A stretch of DNA of 64,000 nt from Paracidovorax avenae (GCF_040892545.1 NZ_CP156079.1:1116001-1180000), one strand, 5' to 3'; positions 45,818 to 55,929 are shown, numbered from the stretch's first letter. Made by a program: numbers and translations. Notes: a model not told the origin generated them from the letters alone.

Positions 45818-46444
45818 ATGGCAACGACAATACAAGAATACGCGGCTGAGATCGGTGTGAAACAGCTCGTGCACTTCACCCGAGAAAGCAATCTTGAGTC
45901 CATCCTGAAGCGAGGGATAGTCACGAGGGATATATTGGCGCGAGAGGCTTTCGACAGCTTTAACGACAATGTACGGGCGGATCGAACAAATGCCGTTTGT
46001 GTATCGATCGGCTTTCCTAACTACAAAATGTGGTGGGGAATCAGAAAGGACAACCCAAACGTCGATTGGGTGATTCTGGTTATCGAGCAGCGCGCTCTGT
46101 GGGAGTTGCCGTGTGCATTCTGTTCAGCAAATGCTGCCCTTGGCTCTGTAGCCGCGATTCCCATCGCGCAGCGCCAAACACTTCAAGCCTTCCAAGGTAT
46201 GTATGCTGAAATACTAGGTAAAGAGAGAACGAAGCTGGAAATTCCTCAATATTGGCCAACGAACCCTCAAGCAGAGGTTTTGATGCTCCAGGGCGTTCCA
46301 AGAGATTACATTCGAGGGGTGGTTACTCTGAATGTTTCTCAGCAGCTACGGATCAATAAGAAGTATCCTGGGTTGAAGGTTGGGGTGCAAGCTGGCTACT
46401 TCCGATATCGGAAGGATTATGAATTCTGGAAGGCTGGTGCCTGA
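45818..46444 (+). CDS. darT: DarT-like DNA ADP-ribosyltransferase toxin
   Basis: This 208-residue protein is predicted to attach ADP-ribose from NAD+ to DNA bases. The DarT (DUF4433) pattern is clear: 'LVHFTRESNLESILKRGI' with His19 and Thr21, 'FNDNVRADRTNAVCVSI' with the NAD-contacting Arg53, and 'TNPQAEVLM' with the probable catalytic Glu153. GGGAGG six bases ahead makes ATG 45818 the start, rather than the in-frame ATG at 45794. AT-rich codon use differs from the chromosome. The partner downstream is NADAR-like rather than a macrodomain DarG, which points to the DarT1 branch that modifies guanosine. Confidence 0.87.
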   Translation: MATTIQEYAAEIGVKQLVHFTRESNLESILKRGIVTRDILAREAFDSFNDNVRADRTNAVCVSIGFPNYKMWWGIRKDNPNVDWVILVIEQRALWELPCAFCSANAALGSVAAIPIAQRQTLQAFQGMYAEILGKERTKLEIPQYWPTNPQAEVLMLQGVPRDYIRGVVTLNVSQQLRINKKYPGLKVGVQAGYFRYRKDYEFWKAGA

Positions 46445-47150
46445 CGTGGCTTCCCGTCCGATCTTTACACCTTCTACTAGTGGCAATCTGCTGGTGTGGA
46501 CCCATCACATCAGCTTTGAGTGGTTTCCGGGTATGGCGAAAAGCCAAGCTCAGAAGTCAATCATGTCTCTGCATGAGAACGCAAAGAGGCAAATCCATGT
46601 TAGTAAGGTGTTAGAAATCTCAAGCAAATCGCTTGATGAGCTTGGTGTTGCTCTCAGTGCTTTCAATCTGATGATTAGGACCCCTCGTGGTGATGAATAC
46701 AGTCTTGAGTGCGCCTATCAATCTGCCAAGGTCTTTGAGCGCGGCGGGCCGTTTAAAGACCTACGGCGCATGCGGTCTATCGACGCCAAGCGTGATTCAA
46801 GATTGCTTCAGCATGGGAGGCTAGTTAAGTTTTCTATATATGGAATGGACTGGGACTTACAGCCGCGCACTGCGTTCTATGACTGGCTTTATATTAATGC
46901 ACTACACAGGCACCCAGAGCTTGTCGAAAAAGTTCTTACTTACCGCGCTTTTTCCGACATTGCATTCAATCCTGAACGTTCTATCAACTGTCAGGCCTAT
47001 TCGGCAGCTTTATATGTCTCATTGCATGCCCGTGGGCTTCTCACACCCGATGTGTTGAAGGATCAGAGGACCTACTTGTCGGCTATTGACACCGGTTTGG
47101 TAAGCAACGCCCATGAGAACACTGCTCGTCAGAAGCGAATTGATGAGTAG
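46419..47150 (+). CDS. NADAR-type ADP-ribosyl-DNA hydrolase, predicted DarT antitoxin
   Basis: This product of about 243 residues has the NADAR/YbiA-like pattern associated with DarT1 toxins: 'SLECAYQSAKVFERGGPF', 'SIDAKRDSRLLQHGRLVKF', 'LQPRTAFYDWLYINAL', 'YRAFSDIAFNPERSINCQAYS'. NADAR enzymes remove ADP-ribose from guanosine, so it should reverse the toxin's mark. The start is uncertain: ATG 46419 overlaps darT by 26 bases; GTG 46446 directly after the darT stop is an alternative. Toxin-first order with overlap matches darTG operons. Confidence 0.8.
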   Translation: MNSGRLVPDVASRPIFTPSTSGNLLVWTHHISFEWFPGMAKSQAQKSIMSLHENAKRQIHVSKVLEISSKSLDELGVALSAFNLMIRTPRGDEYSLECAYQSAKVFERGGPFKDLRRMRSIDAKRDSRLLQHGRLVKFSIYGMDWDLQPRTAFYDWLYINALHRHPELVEKVLTYRAFSDIAFNPERSINCQAYSAALYVSLHARGLLTPDVLKDQRTYLSAIDTGLVSNAHENTARQKRIDE

Positions 47151-47433
47151 CTTAAGGAGAGATCTAGTGACAAGATTTTGAGTCACGAATTAGTGTGGCG
47201 CATATGGCGCAAATTTTCATTACCTGATCATGCTCTATTCTTTAGCGAAAAATTTCGGCGTATTTTACCTAAGGTTCGAAAATTGTGTTCGCTTGAATAA
47301 TCTTGAAGGAAATCGCCGTTGAAAATATCGGTAAGCGTTTTGCTGAATTTTTGGTTGAGTGATTTTGTGGCAATTGCTAATTGATTGCGTATGCAAAATT
47401 ATAAATAATGAGACCGCTATTGATCTGTAAATT

Positions 47434-48876
47434 ATGTATAAAAAATATAAACCTCTGCGAAACTATCTGGTAAAGTACCCGATAGGAAGCAGTTTGGAGC
47501 TTGTCTGGAGGCACTCAAGATGCCACTCATGGATTAAGTTGCAAAGCGCCCTTCGCAACACATCAACAGAGATGTTGCCATGGGAGCTCGAGTTGGTGGC
47601 GCGAGAGATAATTCTAAATGGAAGTCTCTTGCCAAAGACTTCAGTGAGTGGGAATAATTTTTCCCCTTCGAAGGCTGTGAATATTCTTCGAGAATTGATT
47701 ATGGAAATTTCGAAGGAGCACGTACACAGTTATGATGACGCACTAGCTGCCGTAGCTCCCTTAATTCATCAGCAGATGTTATGGTCGGATGATACGTTTT
47801 CCCGTATAGCCAGATACGGACAGATCTATCGACATGAGCCATTGGCCGAGATCATCCAATCAGATCTAAAAATTCCACTCTCGGCTTGGTTGAAAATCGG
47901 ATTGGCTGTGTTTTCGTGTTTGGATGCTTCATTTTCTCTTTCTCGTTCAAAATTCTTTGAATTGCCAGGGCTGGACAGAAAAACGGTAGAGCAGTTCTTT
48001 CTAATGACGGCGACGTCGATAGAAGAACTGAGATTGCAAACCAAGTCTCAGCAAATTTATGGCCGGCAGTGGGCTTATACATTCAACCCGCTACGAAAGA
48101 GTCCTATTAATTTCTTTTCGTCTGCGCCCGAAAAAGTATTTATTCCAATTCCGCAGCTTTTGGTATGGCGTGTAACGGATGGTGTTTATTATGACCTTGT
48201 CGAAGCAAAGGGGAATGTTTTTGCAAAAGCATTTGGAGATGCATGTGAGATTTATGTCGGGAAAGTTTTGAAGACGGCACTTGGCGGCAAAGAAGTCGAA
48301 ATCCATGGAGAGCGCCCTTACTGGCGTAGTAACAGTGAGAAAGCGGGTGTGGATTGGCTTATAAGTGATCACACTGGGCATCTTTTCCTAGAGTGTAAAG
48401 CAAAGCGCATGACGCTTCCGGCGAAAATGGAAGGACTTGGAGCCTCTATGGATAACGATCTGCGTGTGCTGGCAGGTTATGTAGTGCAAAACTATAAAAA
48501 CATCCAAGATGCAATGCAAGGCTTCGTCCCCGGCTTCAATAGCTCAGATTTGCCCGTGTTTTCGGTGGTTGTAACTTTAGAGGATTGGGGTCTGCATACT
48601 ACGCAGTTGAAGGAGCGACTTGATGCATTGGTCGAAGTTGCGTTGCAAAATGCTGCCTTGCCGATCTGCATGAAATTCGATTATCCATATAAAGTTTTGA
48701 GTTTTTTTCAGCTTGAACGGTATGCCCAGGATATTGCCAAGGTGGGTATCGCTAAAGTTTTTTCACCGAATGCAGTTTACTCAAAGGCTGTATATAGAGG
48801 ATGCCTTTTTCCTGAAACCCTGGCGGAATTGATGCCTGATATAGCAGAGGCTGCTGGTTTTGATCGTTTTCAATAG
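47434..48876 (+). CDS. Orphan protein with PD-(D/E)XK nuclease-like motif
   Basis: The 480-residue protein is not assigned to a named family. Residues about 280-325 show a nuclease-like core: an acidic helix ('GDACEIYVGKVLKTAL'), then Asp307 ('GVDWLI'), 12 residues, and Glu320-Cys-Lys322 ('LFLECKAKR'), the spacing of PD-(D/E)XK restriction-type nucleases. The first 250 residues are helical with no clear motif. The gene is AT-rich (about 43% GC) and lies 283 bases after the NADAR gene, with its own AT-rich upstream region and no second gene attached. A defence nuclease is likely but not proved. Confidence 0.65.
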   Translation: MYKKYKPLRNYLVKYPIGSSLELVWRHSRCHSWIKLQSALRNTSTEMLPWELELVAREIILNGSLLPKTSVSGNNFSPSKAVNILRELIMEISKEHVHSYDDALAAVAPLIHQQMLWSDDTFSRIARYGQIYRHEPLAEIIQSDLKIPLSAWLKIGLAVFSCLDASFSLSRSKFFELPGLDRKTVEQFFLMTATSIEELRLQTKSQQIYGRQWAYTFNPLRKSPINFFSSAPEKVFIPIPQLLVWRVTDGVYYDLVEAKGNVFAKAFGDACEIYVGKVLKTALGGKEVEIHGERPYWRSNSEKAGVDWLISDHTGHLFLECKAKRMTLPAKMEGLGASMDNDLRVLAGYVVQNYKNIQDAMQGFVPGFNSSDLPVFSVVVTLEDWGLHTTQLKERLDALVEVALQNAALPICMKFDYPYKVLSFFQLERYAQDIAKVGIAKVFSPNAVYSKAVYRGCLFPETLAELMPDIAEAAGFDRFQ

Positions 48877-48954
48877 CGGTTGGAAAAAAGAGCTATTTTT
48901 AAACGGTGGATGATAGGGGAGGTCTGCACAATATCCGCATGAGTGTGCAGATGC

Positions 48955-49310
48955 ACTCAGCCCTTTGATGTACAAGGCTGTCGAAGCCCGTTTCTCCTAA
49001 GCTCATATGTGCGCGGCTGCAGTTTGACGGCCAATTTGGTCTTTTTGGCCATTTGCAGGCGCACTTATGCCAAGGCAGCCAGCAATTCGCGCCGCGCCAA
49101 CCAGAGATTAGTCAGCGCAACAGCGTGTGCAGCTGTGCGATGTTCTTGGCCAGTCCTCGGTAGCGCACCTTGGCGTGTTTGAATTTGCGGTTGAGAACGC
49201 GGAACGGGTGCACTAGGCCCGAGTTGGCATCCACTCCGACATGGCACTTCATACCGAAGTACCACTGCTGTCCCTTGCGGCTTTGTTTCATTTGCGGGTG
49301 AATGGGCTCA
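48955..49310 (-). pseudogene. IS5-family transposase remnant with internal deletion and frameshift
   Basis: Reading leftward from about 49310, the frame encodes '[21 protein letters not shown]', a hallmark of IS5-type DDE transposases. It then jumps from 'SGLV' straight to '[10 protein letters not shown]', which in intact enzymes is some 70 or more residues further on, so the middle with the second catalytic acid is lost. A one-base deletion after '[11 protein letters not shown]' shifts the last part, where '[16 protein letters not shown]' is found in another frame. No terminal inverted repeats were recognised. It is dead and lies between the nuclease-like and KAP genes. Confidence 0.8.
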
Positions 49311-49346
49311 TCAATTGCTTACAGTGAGCGCAAATGCATAATTAAT

Positions 49347-51530
49347 TCATCTGGCTTCTGTGCCGTCAATGCCATACAAGCGGTTTTCCTCAACTACAGA
49401 ACGCCAAGCAGCACGCTCTGGATAATTGAGGTGCGCATCCTGCAGTCGCCTTGTTGCATGAGACTTGAGATCGGCAAGAGGACAATACGCTTCACGAAGA
49501 GAGGCATCGCTCGGCAGGCTATAAGAAGTCCCCTTCGTCGAGTCCCACCTTCCCCCAAGGAAGCACAAAGCAAACTGATCTAAGGTGGAGTCAGATTTTT
49601 TCAGAAAACTGAAAAGTGCTGGGCATTTTTGAGGAGCAACCCGTGCCATGGTCCATAAGATGAATCCTGCATGATTCATCTTCAAAAGGCTACCCGATTC
49701 TCCTGCTTTAAAAACGTTATCAGCAAAGGCTCGAAGAACTTCCTCCTTGTCGTTCGCTGCTAATCCTATGCCGTCTGAGTATAGATCTCCATCATCTAAA
49801 CAACCCCGTTTCACAACTTCTGCTGCACATGAAAGTGCTTTCGGATCTTCTGCAATCAATTTTGAAATTGTCAGAATACGCTCCTTATCCGTTGCCTGAA
49901 CCAGCAGGGCTATTGTGCGCAATGCCATGTCTTCAATTCGCAGTCGAAGTGCGCGTCTGTTTGACTTCGTGCGTTCTACGAACAACGGCTTCTCTACTAA
50001 CCTTGCAATTGATAAGCAGAGTTCATCTAAATCAGTGATGCCTTCTCCCTGTAACGACTCGCCAACCTCTCCAAGCAGATCGATAAATTCATCGCAGTTA
50101 TCGATCGAAAGTCCTGCGATCACCGGGTCCCGCTGAGATGGGCGCTGAAGATACTGTCTAGCAGCTTTGATACTGACATCCCCATCGGTCAGACTCAGCT
50201 GAAGGGCGATGGCCAACTTTGCTGGATGAGAGATGTTTCCTTCGGCATACGTACCACTTCCGAAAGTGAAGCTGTCATTTGCTCTGGCTACTCTGGGGAA
50301 GAGGAAATGCACCATCTTTTTCGCGGCGCTTGCTACCCCTGAGCTTTCAAGGGATACCTTTATCTCTTCTGCCCCTTCTTTAATCAAATCTTCCGAGTTA
50401 TTCGAGATAGCATGGTCGTCTGGCAACGTACCCACAAAAAAACGCGGTTTTTTTCGAAGTAGGTTAAAAACGTCCGGGGCTTTAACAGATAGAGCTGCAA
50501 GCCCAAGAATATCAGCAAAGACGATCTCGTCTCGCAGCAATGGCTCCATCATTCTCACTGTGTTGAAAACACGGGCAACGTCCCTTGGCTGCTCAAGGAG
50601 ATCACGTAAGCCCGAGTAGTACAGGGACCCCAATCGATCTTCTTGATTGCGAAAACGCTGGCGTAGTGCTTCTGAATCAAGTCTATCGAGCGCGTCCTCA
50701 ATAAGCTTTCTTCGTGCCAACAACGAAAGACTCGGAAGCGGCATCCTCACTTGAACGATCTTATCCAGATAGCTCGTGGCTTGAGGAACGCCTAGCTTCT
50801 CAAGGGCCCCGCTGACATATATTGGGTCCCAAGCAACTACATACCCTAGATGAGGTAAGCCACCCACAGCTTTGATGATTCGGACCATCTCAAAAACTTC
50901 TGATGGGAAAAGACGATCTATGTCATCAATGAAAACGATTATTGGGCGATCTAGATTTTGGAGTGCTTTCTCCACCCGAAGTTTGTAGTTTTCAATATCT
51001 GGCGCCTTATAATCTGATATGGCGGCTGTTGCCTCGCCTCCAGCCTCGACGACAGATTTAATCATCGAGGCCCAGGGTTCTGCGCCAGGAATAAATTTCA
51101 CTAGGTCAAGTACTTTGGCATAGGCTTTGATCTCTTTCGCGACCTTCTGCCCGTTATGGCTGTGATCAACTAAATTAATCGTGCTGGCGATCTTGGAAAG
51201 GAAGTGACGTAGCAACGCATCCTTGTCCCCAACAAGCCATGGGTTGAAGTGGACGATCAGCGGCGAGGGTAAGTCGTTGGCCTCTAACAGTAGTGCCTCG
51301 ATCATTGCGAGCGCTGATGTCTTCCCGCTTCCCCATGCGCCTTCAATGGAGACTACTAAGCCTGCTGACGACGGTACCTTGCGTAAAGCCGATGCAGCAA
51401 TCTCTGCATATCCCTCACGTGACAACTTGTCCCGTTGAAGGGCAGAATCAGTCTTCAAAGGAATATCGTAGTCGATATCTAAAGTACGGCGGGTGGCTGC
51501 TTGCGCGCTCTTTGAATCTTTATTACTCAT
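49347..51530 (-). CDS. KAP-family P-loop NTPase
   Basis: The 727-residue protein has Walker A 'GAWGSGKTS' (residues 64-72), Walker B 'IVFIDDIDRLF' (from about residue 198, Asp202/203) and 'YVVAWDP', the KAP NTPase pattern of the STAND-related class. 'HFNPWLVGDKDALLRHFL' after Walker A is also typical. The region between the Walker motifs (about 110-170) is helical, but no definite membrane helices are seen. The C-terminal 400 residues are unassigned. AGGAG five bases upstream sets ATG 51530. KAP ATPases occur in phage-defence loci such as Qat. Here no partner gene is adjacent on the same strand. Confidence 0.85.
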   Translation of the reverse strand: MSNKDSKSAQAATRRTLDIDYDIPLKTDSALQRDKLSREGYAEIAASALRKVPSSAGLVVSIEGAWGSGKTSALAMIEALLLEANDLPSPLIVHFNPWLVGDKDALLRHFLSKIASTINLVDHSHNGQKVAKEIKAYAKVLDLVKFIPGAEPWASMIKSVVEAGGEATAAISDYKAPDIENYKLRVEKALQNLDRPIIVFIDDIDRLFPSEVFEMVRIIKAVGGLPHLGYVVAWDPIYVSGALEKLGVPQATSYLDKIVQVRMPLPSLSLLARRKLIEDALDRLDSEALRQRFRNQEDRLGSLYYSGLRDLLEQPRDVARVFNTVRMMEPLLRDEIVFADILGLAALSVKAPDVFNLLRKKPRFFVGTLPDDHAISNNSEDLIKEGAEEIKVSLESSGVASAAKKMVHFLFPRVARANDSFTFGSGTYAEGNISHPAKLAIALQLSLTDGDVSIKAARQYLQRPSQRDPVIAGLSIDNCDEFIDLLGEVGESLQGEGITDLDELCLSIARLVEKPLFVERTKSNRRALRLRIEDMALRTIALLVQATDKERILTISKLIAEDPKALSCAAEVVKRGCLDDGDLYSDGIGLAANDKEEVLRAFADNVFKAGESGSLLKMNHAGFILWTMARVAPQKCPALFSFLKKSDSTLDQFALCFLGGRWDSTKGTSYSLPSDASLREAYCPLADLKSHATRRLQDAHLNYPERAAWRSVVEENRLYGIDGTEAR

Positions 51531-51777
51531 CAATGCTCCTCGTCTGGCAGGCAGGGAGCATTGTTGTCGATTGATCTCAATTGCGCGAGTCCTTGGTCAT
51601 CGTAAGGACATGTTTAACGATGCCCGTGATCACATCGACGGTAAGTACGGCATGCGTGGCTATTTATTAGCATGCAATCACGCTCCACATCGGTAGCGAT
51701 CCTGGAAGACTATAGCTAACTATTAACAGGTTTGAGGCTGAATCTTACAGTCGTTATAAGCGAGTAGCTGCCATTCC

Positions 51778-52923
<1,146 letters not shown>

Positions 52924-53303
52924 GGTGACAGGTGGGGCGGCAAAGGCCCACATTGTCGCCACTTTGCGCGGCCGTGGGCCGTGGGAGGGCATGCCGACTG
53001 CGCCCTGCGCGATGAGGGGGGCATTCGGGCGCGTGCGCGGGCACCGGAGGGAAAACCCTAAAATCGGGGCATGGCCGCTACCCGCGGCCTTTTGCTTTCG
53101 TTTTCCGTTTCTCGTTTTTCTTTCTTTTTTCTTCCAGCCCCGGCCCCGTGCCCCGGCCGCCCGCACTGCATCCCCGCGGCCGGCCTTGCAGCCCGCGCCA
53201 CCCGCTACGCTCCGCTCCGGTCCGGCGGCCGCAAGAGAAAGCCCTGGCGCCGCCGCATGCGTGGCCGTGCCCGGGCCGCACCCGTGCATTTCCGGACCAC
53301 GCC
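52924..53303. other. Divergent intergenic region with a terminator-like leader hairpin
   Basis: No gene is supported here. CTAAAATC at about 53058-53065 looks like a -10 box. It is followed by a hairpin, GGCCGC (53073-53078) and GCGGCC (53084-53089), then TTTT and a T-rich pyrimidine stretch up to about 53135. Together they suggest a leader of about 230 bases on the MFS gene, possibly attenuated. Confidence 0.45.
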
Positions 53304-54632
53304 ATGACTTCCTTCTCTTCCGCTGCCGCGAGCGCCGACGCCGCGCAGCCCCATCGACCGCTCACGCGCAGCGACTACAAGACCCTGGGCCTTTCCGCGC
53401 TGGGCGGCACGCTCGAGTTCTACGATTTCGTGATCTATGTGTTCTTCGCCACGGTGGTGAGCGGCCTGTTCTTCCCGGCCGACATGCCCGACTGGCTGCG
53501 GCAGCTGCAGACCTTCGGCATCTTCGCTGCGGGCTACCTGGCCCGGCCGATCGGCGGCATCGTGATCGCCCACTTTGGCGACAAGCTGGGCCGCAAGCGC
53601 ATGTTCAGCCTGTCGATCTTCCTGATGGCCGTGCCCACGCTGGTGATCGGCCTGCTGCCCACCTACGCGAGCATCGGCGTGGCGGCGCCGCTGCTGCTGC
53701 TGGCGATGCGCGTGCTGCAGGGCGCGGCCATCGGCGGCGAGATGCCCGGCGCCTGGGTGTTCGTGGCCGAGCACGTGCCGAAGAACCGCTACGGCCTGGG
53801 CGTGGGCACGCTGACGGCCGGCATCACGGGCGGCATCCTGCTGGGCTCGCTGGTGGCGATCGCCATCAACCGCACGTACACGCCTGCCGAGGTGCAGGGC
53901 TTCGCCTGGCGCATTCCGTTCATCCTGGGCGGCGTGTTCGGCCTGGTGTCGGTGTACCTGCGCCGCTTCCTGCACGAGACGCCGGTGTTCCAGGAGCTGG
54001 CCGCGCGCCGCGCCGTGGCGCGCGAGCTGCCGCTCAAGACGATTTTCCGCGACCACAAGGGCGCGATGCTGCTGGTGGCGCTGATGACCTGGGTGCTGTC
54101 CACCGCGGTGGTGGTGGTGGTGCTGATCACGCCGTCGTACCTGCAGAAGGTGTTCCACCTGCCCGCCACGCTGGCGCTGGAGGCCAATGCCGTGGCCACG
54201 CTCACGCTGACCATCGGCTGCGTGGTGATGGGCTGGGCCACCGACCGCTTCGGCACCCGGGCGGTGATGCTGGTGGGCTGGGGCGGCCTGTTCCTGACCT
54301 CGTACCTGTTCTACCTGGGCCTGCCGGGCACGCCGGAGACGCTGGTGCGCAACTATGCGCTGGTGGGCTTTTTCGTGGGGTCGATCGCGCTGCTGCCGAT
54401 CGTGGGCGTGCGCGCCTTCCCGCCGGAAGTGCGGTTCTCGGGGCTTTCTTTCTCCTACAACATGGCCTATGCGGTGTTCGGCGGCATCACGCCGGTGCTG
54501 CTGACGGTGTGGATGCAGCGCGACCCGATGGCGCCGGCGCACTACGTGGCGGCCATGGGGCTGCTGGGCTTCGTGCTGGGTTTCGTGCCCCTGGCCTCGC
54601 GCGGCTGGCAGCCGGCGCCTGCGCGGGCCTGA
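53304..54632 (+). CDS. MFS transporter, metabolite:H+ symporter type
   Basis: The 442-residue protein has 12 predicted membrane helices and MHS-family (ProP/KgtP/ShiA-like) signatures: 'LGGTLEFYDFVIYVFFATVV', 'GYLARPIGGIVIAHFGDKLGRKRMF' and 'RVLQGAAIGGEMPGAWVFVAEH'. Related carriers import osmolytes, organic acids or shikimate; the substrate cannot be told here. ATG 53304 comes just before a 30-residue cytoplasmic N-terminus. Confidence 0.88.
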   Translation: MTSFSSAAASADAAQPHRPLTRSDYKTLGLSALGGTLEFYDFVIYVFFATVVSGLFFPADMPDWLRQLQTFGIFAAGYLARPIGGIVIAHFGDKLGRKRMFSLSIFLMAVPTLVIGLLPTYASIGVAAPLLLLAMRVLQGAAIGGEMPGAWVFVAEHVPKNRYGLGVGTLTAGITGGILLGSLVAIAINRTYTPAEVQGFAWRIPFILGGVFGLVSVYLRRFLHETPVFQELAARRAVARELPLKTIFRDHKGAMLLVALMTWVLSTAVVVVVLITPSYLQKVFHLPATLALEANAVATLTLTIGCVVMGWATDRFGTRAVMLVGWGGLFLTSYLFYLGLPGTPETLVRNYALVGFFVGSIALLPIVGVRAFPPEVRFSGLSFSYNMAYAVFGGITPVLLTVWMQRDPMAPAHYVAAMGLLGFVLGFVPLASRGWQPAPARA

Positions 54633-54684
54633 ACGGGCCTTTCTTGAAGCGGCGGGCATCCTGCGGCGGATGCCCGCGCCGCGC

Positions 54685-55929
54685 TCAGGCCGTGGCGGGC
54701 CGCTGCCCGGACATGGCCGCCTTCCATTCCTCCTGGATCAGCCGCTTGAACTCCAGGTATTCCCAGTCCGAGTCGGGCAGGAAGTGCTCGATGGTCTGCT
54801 TCTTCTCGTCGATGTAGTCGAAGTACTCGTAGTGGACGATGTTGTCGTCCGCGTAGCGGTAGCACTGGATGGTCGCGCAGAACTGGCCGCCTTCGCGGGG
54901 CGACGGGTTCTTGAGCTGGTGGATCTGGTAGTAGTCGGGCGTGAGGAAGGTGACCTCGCCCGCGTGCGCGATGGTGCTGCCCCAGGGCTGCTCGATGTGG
55001 GGGCTGAGCGCGCTGAACCACGAGATCTGGATCTGCCCGTGCAGCACCTTGATGACGGCGCAGGCCTGGCCATGGTCGTGGATGGGCGAGCCGTTGCCCG
55101 CGGGCCAGATTTCCAGGACGTAGGGCTGGCCGGGGGAGTCGCCCTGGTTGGAGTCCAGCGTGACGCGCAGGTAGCCGAAGCTCGGGTCCTTTTCCTGGAG
55201 CTTGGTGTGGCACAGCGCGCCGGGCGTGGCGATGGAGTACTGGATGGCCTGGGCGAATTCGGGGAAGTCCGGCGGCGAGAGGTTCATGCCCGGCCCGGCG
55301 ACGTTGTCGTAGAGGCGCTGGCAGGCCAGGGGCAGGTCGCCCGCGACGCTGGCGCGGTTGGCGGCGATGCTTTCCATGGTCACTTCCGCCGGGGCGATCA
55401 GGTGGGGCGGCGGATCGAGGTTCACGGGGATCTGGAGCGTGGCGAGCTGCACGCCGGTGGCGCCGCGCACGCTGACGTGGCGCAGCTGCCGGCACAGGGC
55501 GTCCATGCCGTCCGGGTCGTTCTTGTCCGGCCAGGTGAACTCGTAGAGCATCAGGGCGCGCAGCATTTCTCCCTTGCCGTAGCGGATGCGGCGGTTGTTG
55601 CTGTCCAGGCTCAGCCAGTAGGGCTGGTGGGTGCCCGGCGGGTCCAGGCGCAGCTCGGGGGCTTCGGCGTGCGCGATGGGGTGCCTCTTGCCGTGGCGCA
55701 CGATCCACAGGACGATGCCGGCGCGGCCGATGGTGAGGCCGCAGGCGTTGCCGGCGGGGGTGAAGGGCATGTCCTGGTGCAGGACGATGTCCAGCGCCTC
55801 GGGCACGTCGGCCGGCAGCACGGAGACGGTGCCCTGGCCCTTGACGGGAAAGGTGGTGTGGGACGCGGTCTGGGCGGCCTGGTAGAGCCGGACGCGGTTC
55901 ACGGAAAGATGGCGGGATGCGTGGGGCAT
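54685..55929 (-). CDS. Two-part protein with a cysteine-dioxygenase-like cupin domain
   Basis: The 414-residue protein has an N-terminal beta-sandwich-like part (residues about 15-130, 'YWLSLDSNNRRIRYGKGE') resembling the FAMeT (Methyltransf_FA) domain. The C-terminal cupin (about 250-400) has the iron-binding motif 'GNGSPIHDHGQACAVIKVLHG', as in cysteine dioxygenase type I. It has no signal peptide. The predicted reaction is oxygenation of a thiol or related small molecule. The N-terminal domain may bind carbohydrate or lipid; the combination is unusual. It is convergent with the MFS gene and divergent from the Nif3-type gene. Confidence 0.7.
   Translation of the reverse strand: MPHASRHLSVNRVRLYQAAQTASHTTFPVKGQGTVSVLPADVPEALDIVLHQDMPFTPAGNACGLTIGRAGIVLWIVRHGKRHPIAHAEAPELRLDPPGTHQPYWLSLDSNNRRIRYGKGEMLRALMLYEFTWPDKNDPDGMDALCRQLRHVSVRGATGVQLATLQIPVNLDPPPHLIAPAEVTMESIAANRASVAGDLPLACQRLYDNVAGPGMNLSPPDFPEFAQAIQYSIATPGALCHTKLQEKDPSFGYLRVTLDSNQGDSPGQPYVLEIWPAGNGSPIHDHGQACAVIKVLHGQIQISWFSALSPHIEQPWGSTIAHAGEVTFLTPDYYQIHQLKNPSPREGGQFCATIQCYRYADDNIVHYEYFDYIDEKKQTIEHFLPDSDWEYLEFKRLIQEEWKAAMSGQRPATA

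Noticed and set aside
47151..47433. A small gene between the NADAR and PD-(D/E)XK genes
   Set aside because: 283 AT-rich bases with no open frame that has a ribosome site; more likely promoter DNA.
53071..53307. 78-residue open frame before the MFS gene
   Set aside because: Low-complexity Arg/Pro/Ala sequence encoded by a pyrimidine-rich leader; better read as an untranslated region.
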